DNA of 64,000 nt from Amoebidium appalachense (taxonomy: Eukaryota > Ichthyosporea). How positions within the stretch are numbered: the first letter of the stretch is position 1; each line of letters opens with the position of its first letter. The translations under genes were made by a program, and so were the position numbers. The stretch covers positions 14,260,001-14,324,000 of the forward strand of contig CAVNZM010000002.1 of NCBI GenBank assembly GCA_963693365.1, written 5' to 3'. The notes under the pieces were generated by a model. That model ran no database searches. It saw only the letters and a list, made by a program, of their open reading frames with translations, and had not been told where the DNA came from. Positions 54,252 through 64,000 of this stretch are shown here, in pieces.

Positions 54252-55816
54252 CTGATCACCGAAAAATCTGAGATGCCACAATTGCCACTTTGTGCGAGTC
54301 ACGGTTTTGATTGGATATCAATCTTGGTGATTAGGAAATGCATCTGATTGGTGTGTTAGACACTGTTAGTTAGGGATTCAGTCCCGCCGCAATGACCTCA
54401 TCAGTCACTGTCGACAACGCGTACTGTGACGCAGTAGGCCGTCGAATGTGGCTGGGCCTCCGGCAGTGTCCACGCAATAAAAAGTGTGTAAACCCCCTAC
54501 TGTTGATGCAACAGGCATTTCAAATATAGTCACAATGTCATATATCCATAAATAAAAAGCGAGTTAAAGCATGCCTTTAGAAATCAGGAGAGCATAAAAA
54601 TCCCGATCTCACGAGGAGCTGTATTGCTACTCTGTAGTTTGCGTGCCAGCCAAGTGTCGACTCAGCCACATTCCAAAGTCCATTTTCTCGTGTGTGGAAT
54701 GCATAGTCACGTACAAGTTATCATGGTCACCTGCAGCACAAACTTTCGTGCCCCAGGCCTCAGCCAGGACTATAATATTTATGGGCTGCTTGGTTTGATA
54801 TATTCATCTTCCCTTTTCCAGCATATTCAGCAACTGCATATAGCTCCTACCTACACATCTAAGGCTTTCAAGCATATCTGTTTCAGGGTGTGAAATGTGT
54901 ATTCTGGACCGTCATCAAGGGTTTTCGGTGTATAAACCATTCTTTTGTGTACATATTCAAATGTCTATAAATTTATAACCTTCTCCTGCTTCTGATATAG
55001 ACATAAATTGAATGAATTGAAATCGAATGATCAGCGGAACACTGACCACAAAAGGTAGAGATCCTCTTCGGAATCGGGACTTGTACAGTGTGTCATGTAT
55101 CAAAGGTGTGGCACTGCAGCCTGTTACAACCCTGTGCCTTGAAGTGGATTATTGGATGCATATCATGGGTTGAACTCACCGGCATCCACAAAACCGACTC
55201 CGCATCATCTCCTCCAAGCCTCAGAGTCTCCACGTCTCCGTGCCTTCAGAAGTTGTTTTAAGGGGTAGTGAACAGTGTGCGCGGTTTAGTGGGGTGAAGG
55301 CTTGGTAGCTACTACAAAAATAATTAAGTGTGAGCTTCTTTACGTTATGGCACTGCATTTCTTTCCTTGAAACTGACAGAGCAAACTCAATATAGCCGGA
55401 GTGATCTTTAATGTGAACCACACACGCATTGCATCTCTTCAAAATCGACCGCCAAGTTGGGCCCGATGATAGCAGATATACTGTATATAGACAACATACA
55501 CTAAGGTTTCGGGGTCTGGTACCCACCCAAGGCGCAGAGCTCTAGGAGTCACGTTTAGTACGAGTAGGATGTAACGTGCAACAATACTGTGGCCTGTTAC
55601 TCTCTTTTTTACCGTCTTTTCCTACGTTTCTACTCCTTTGATTCCTCTCTAGAGTTGCCCTCTCTTCTTCTCTGGCAAACAACCTCACTGCATAGACACG
55701 TTTTCTTTTTTTACCTACAGTAGATATAGTCGTGTGTGGAAACCCGTTTGCACACCACTGTGCAGGACAGCAGGGACCACACTAAATGCCCCTCTCGCGC
55801 GTGATACGAGGTCACT

Positions 55817-63205
<7,389 letters not shown>

Positions 63206-63570
63206 GTGAAGTCACTGCGGGTGCTTGTGGAGCTGAACACTGGACCAACATTAATGAGGTATGGGGGCTGGGTGCATGTTGTGTATATATGGAGTAATAA
63301 TCCTAACCTTAGTGTATATGGGTGATTGGGTGGTTGTGTGTAGTGTATGTGTGCATGTGCACGTGTTGACGTGTGGGGTGTCGATATTTTCGTCTATGAA
63401 AGGTGATGTGCATATGGGTGCAGACGCTTGTGCATTTCTCATTTGTGTGTGCGTGTGCATGTTTGGGCGGCTGGTGGGCATCACAGATCCTGTGTTTGCA
63501 TGTCGGTGGCGCTCCTATCCCTTCACTTTGATAATGTCAGATTTGTGTGTGTGTATGTGCGCACGCGCGT

Positions 63571-63618
<48 letters not shown>

Positions 63619-63928
63619 ACACACACAGACACAACACAACATATACACACACAATCAGCCCGCGCATGCGCGTGCGCACACACACACACCTGCACAATGA
63701 CATAGGCGAGGATTTCCTACAATGCACACGGTTACATACATGCATGTACGTTTACGTAAATTCGTAGATTATTTGAAACACAGACATAGTCCACATGGGC
63801 ACATACTGCACACACACATTCGCGCACACGCCTCGCACACACAAACAACAACAACAATAAACACAAGCACAAGCACACGGGCGCACATTGACCACATAAT
63901 CATGCACACACTTACACACACACACACT

Positions 63929-63960
<32 letters not shown>

Positions 63961-64000
63961 CCCCCCCCCCCCCCCCCCCCTCTCTCTCCATCTCTCTCTC
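63206..64000. other. Intron of the 7TM-RGS gene at the window edge
   Basis: TG-rich sequence, a (CA)n tract near 63575-63612 and a CT/C-run at the end. I see no exon continuing the RGS domain. Confidence 0.5.

Larger units (their letters stand above)
53605..54296. repeat. Direct duplication of a unit of about 225-240 bp
   Basis: Copies at about 53605-53847 and 54072-54296 both run from a (CA)n tract through CGTACATGCTTTGCTCAATG to CCGAAAAATCTGAGATGCCA. They are nearly identical apart from an 18-bp and a 3-bp indel and a few bases at the far end. About 225 bp of unrelated sequence separates them. Confidence 0.9.
52005..55816. other. Intergenic spacer between EDEM-like and 7TM-RGS genes
   Basis: Contains a G run at about 52138-52164, tRNA-like short repeats at 52378-52545, poly-G near 52752-52786, GA/poly-G mixtures at 53020-53450 and a direct duplication at 53605-54296. 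The part from 54300 to 55816 is unique sequence and should include the 7TM-RGS promoter; I see no supported gene there. Confidence 0.6.

Noticed and set aside
55221-55526. 101-codon reverse frame before the 7TM-RGS gene
   Set aside because: No splice partners, no recognised motif, and no codon pattern distinguishing it from chance.

Overview
The window is nuclear DNA from an intron-rich eukaryote. Six protein-coding genes can be read through consistent GT-AG introns (one intron is GC-AG) with the standard code. Four of them could be assembled from start to stop with every exon phase matching; two run off the window edges. Introns and spacers are full of (CA/GT)n, (CT/GA)n and unusually long poly-C/poly-G tracts, so most long open frames here (Cys-Val, His-Thr, Pro or Ser-Leu repeats) are microsatellite artefacts. 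The gene set (EDEM3-type mannosidase with a PA domain, a stand-alone MABP-domain protein, a 7TM receptor fused to an RGS domain, a 4CL-type acyl-CoA ligase) and the intron density would suit a unicellular relative of animals or another intron-rich protist. That placement is a guess.

Layout: 274-2833 (+), last three exons of an acyl-CoA synthetase, with a 76/82-bp minisatellite in the last intron. 5119-9404 (-), an unrecognised single-pass membrane protein in four exons. 9405-15813, spacer rich in microsatellites. 15814-27082 (-), a 16-exon, 653-residue TPR co-chaperone with two carboxylate-clamp arrays; one of its introns holds an array of ten 66-bp hairpin units. 27083-29240, spacer with C-tailed SINEs, one of them split by a TTAA-flanked element. 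29241-31582 (-), an MABP-domain protein. 31583-32716, a divergent promoter. 32717-52004 (+), a 23-exon, 773-residue EDEM3-like GH47 protein. 52005-55816, spacer with duplicated units. 55817-63205 (+), the first three exons of a 7TM-RGS receptor; its first intron holds a reverse-transcriptase relic interrupted by a 1,579-bp TA-flanked inverted-repeat element that carries its own coiled-coil ORF, plus a full-length C-tailed SINE.

Functionally, the EDEM-like protein (ER-associated degradation), the TPR protein (predicted Hsp70/Hsp90 tail binding) and the MABP protein (membrane binding, ESCRT-I-like in animals) share a protein-quality-control or trafficking theme, but in a eukaryote such clustering may be chance. 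The most original material is the mobile DNA: a nested retroelement/TIR element, a SINE family whose 3' end always abuts a C tract, and a SINE carrying a piggyBac-type insertion.
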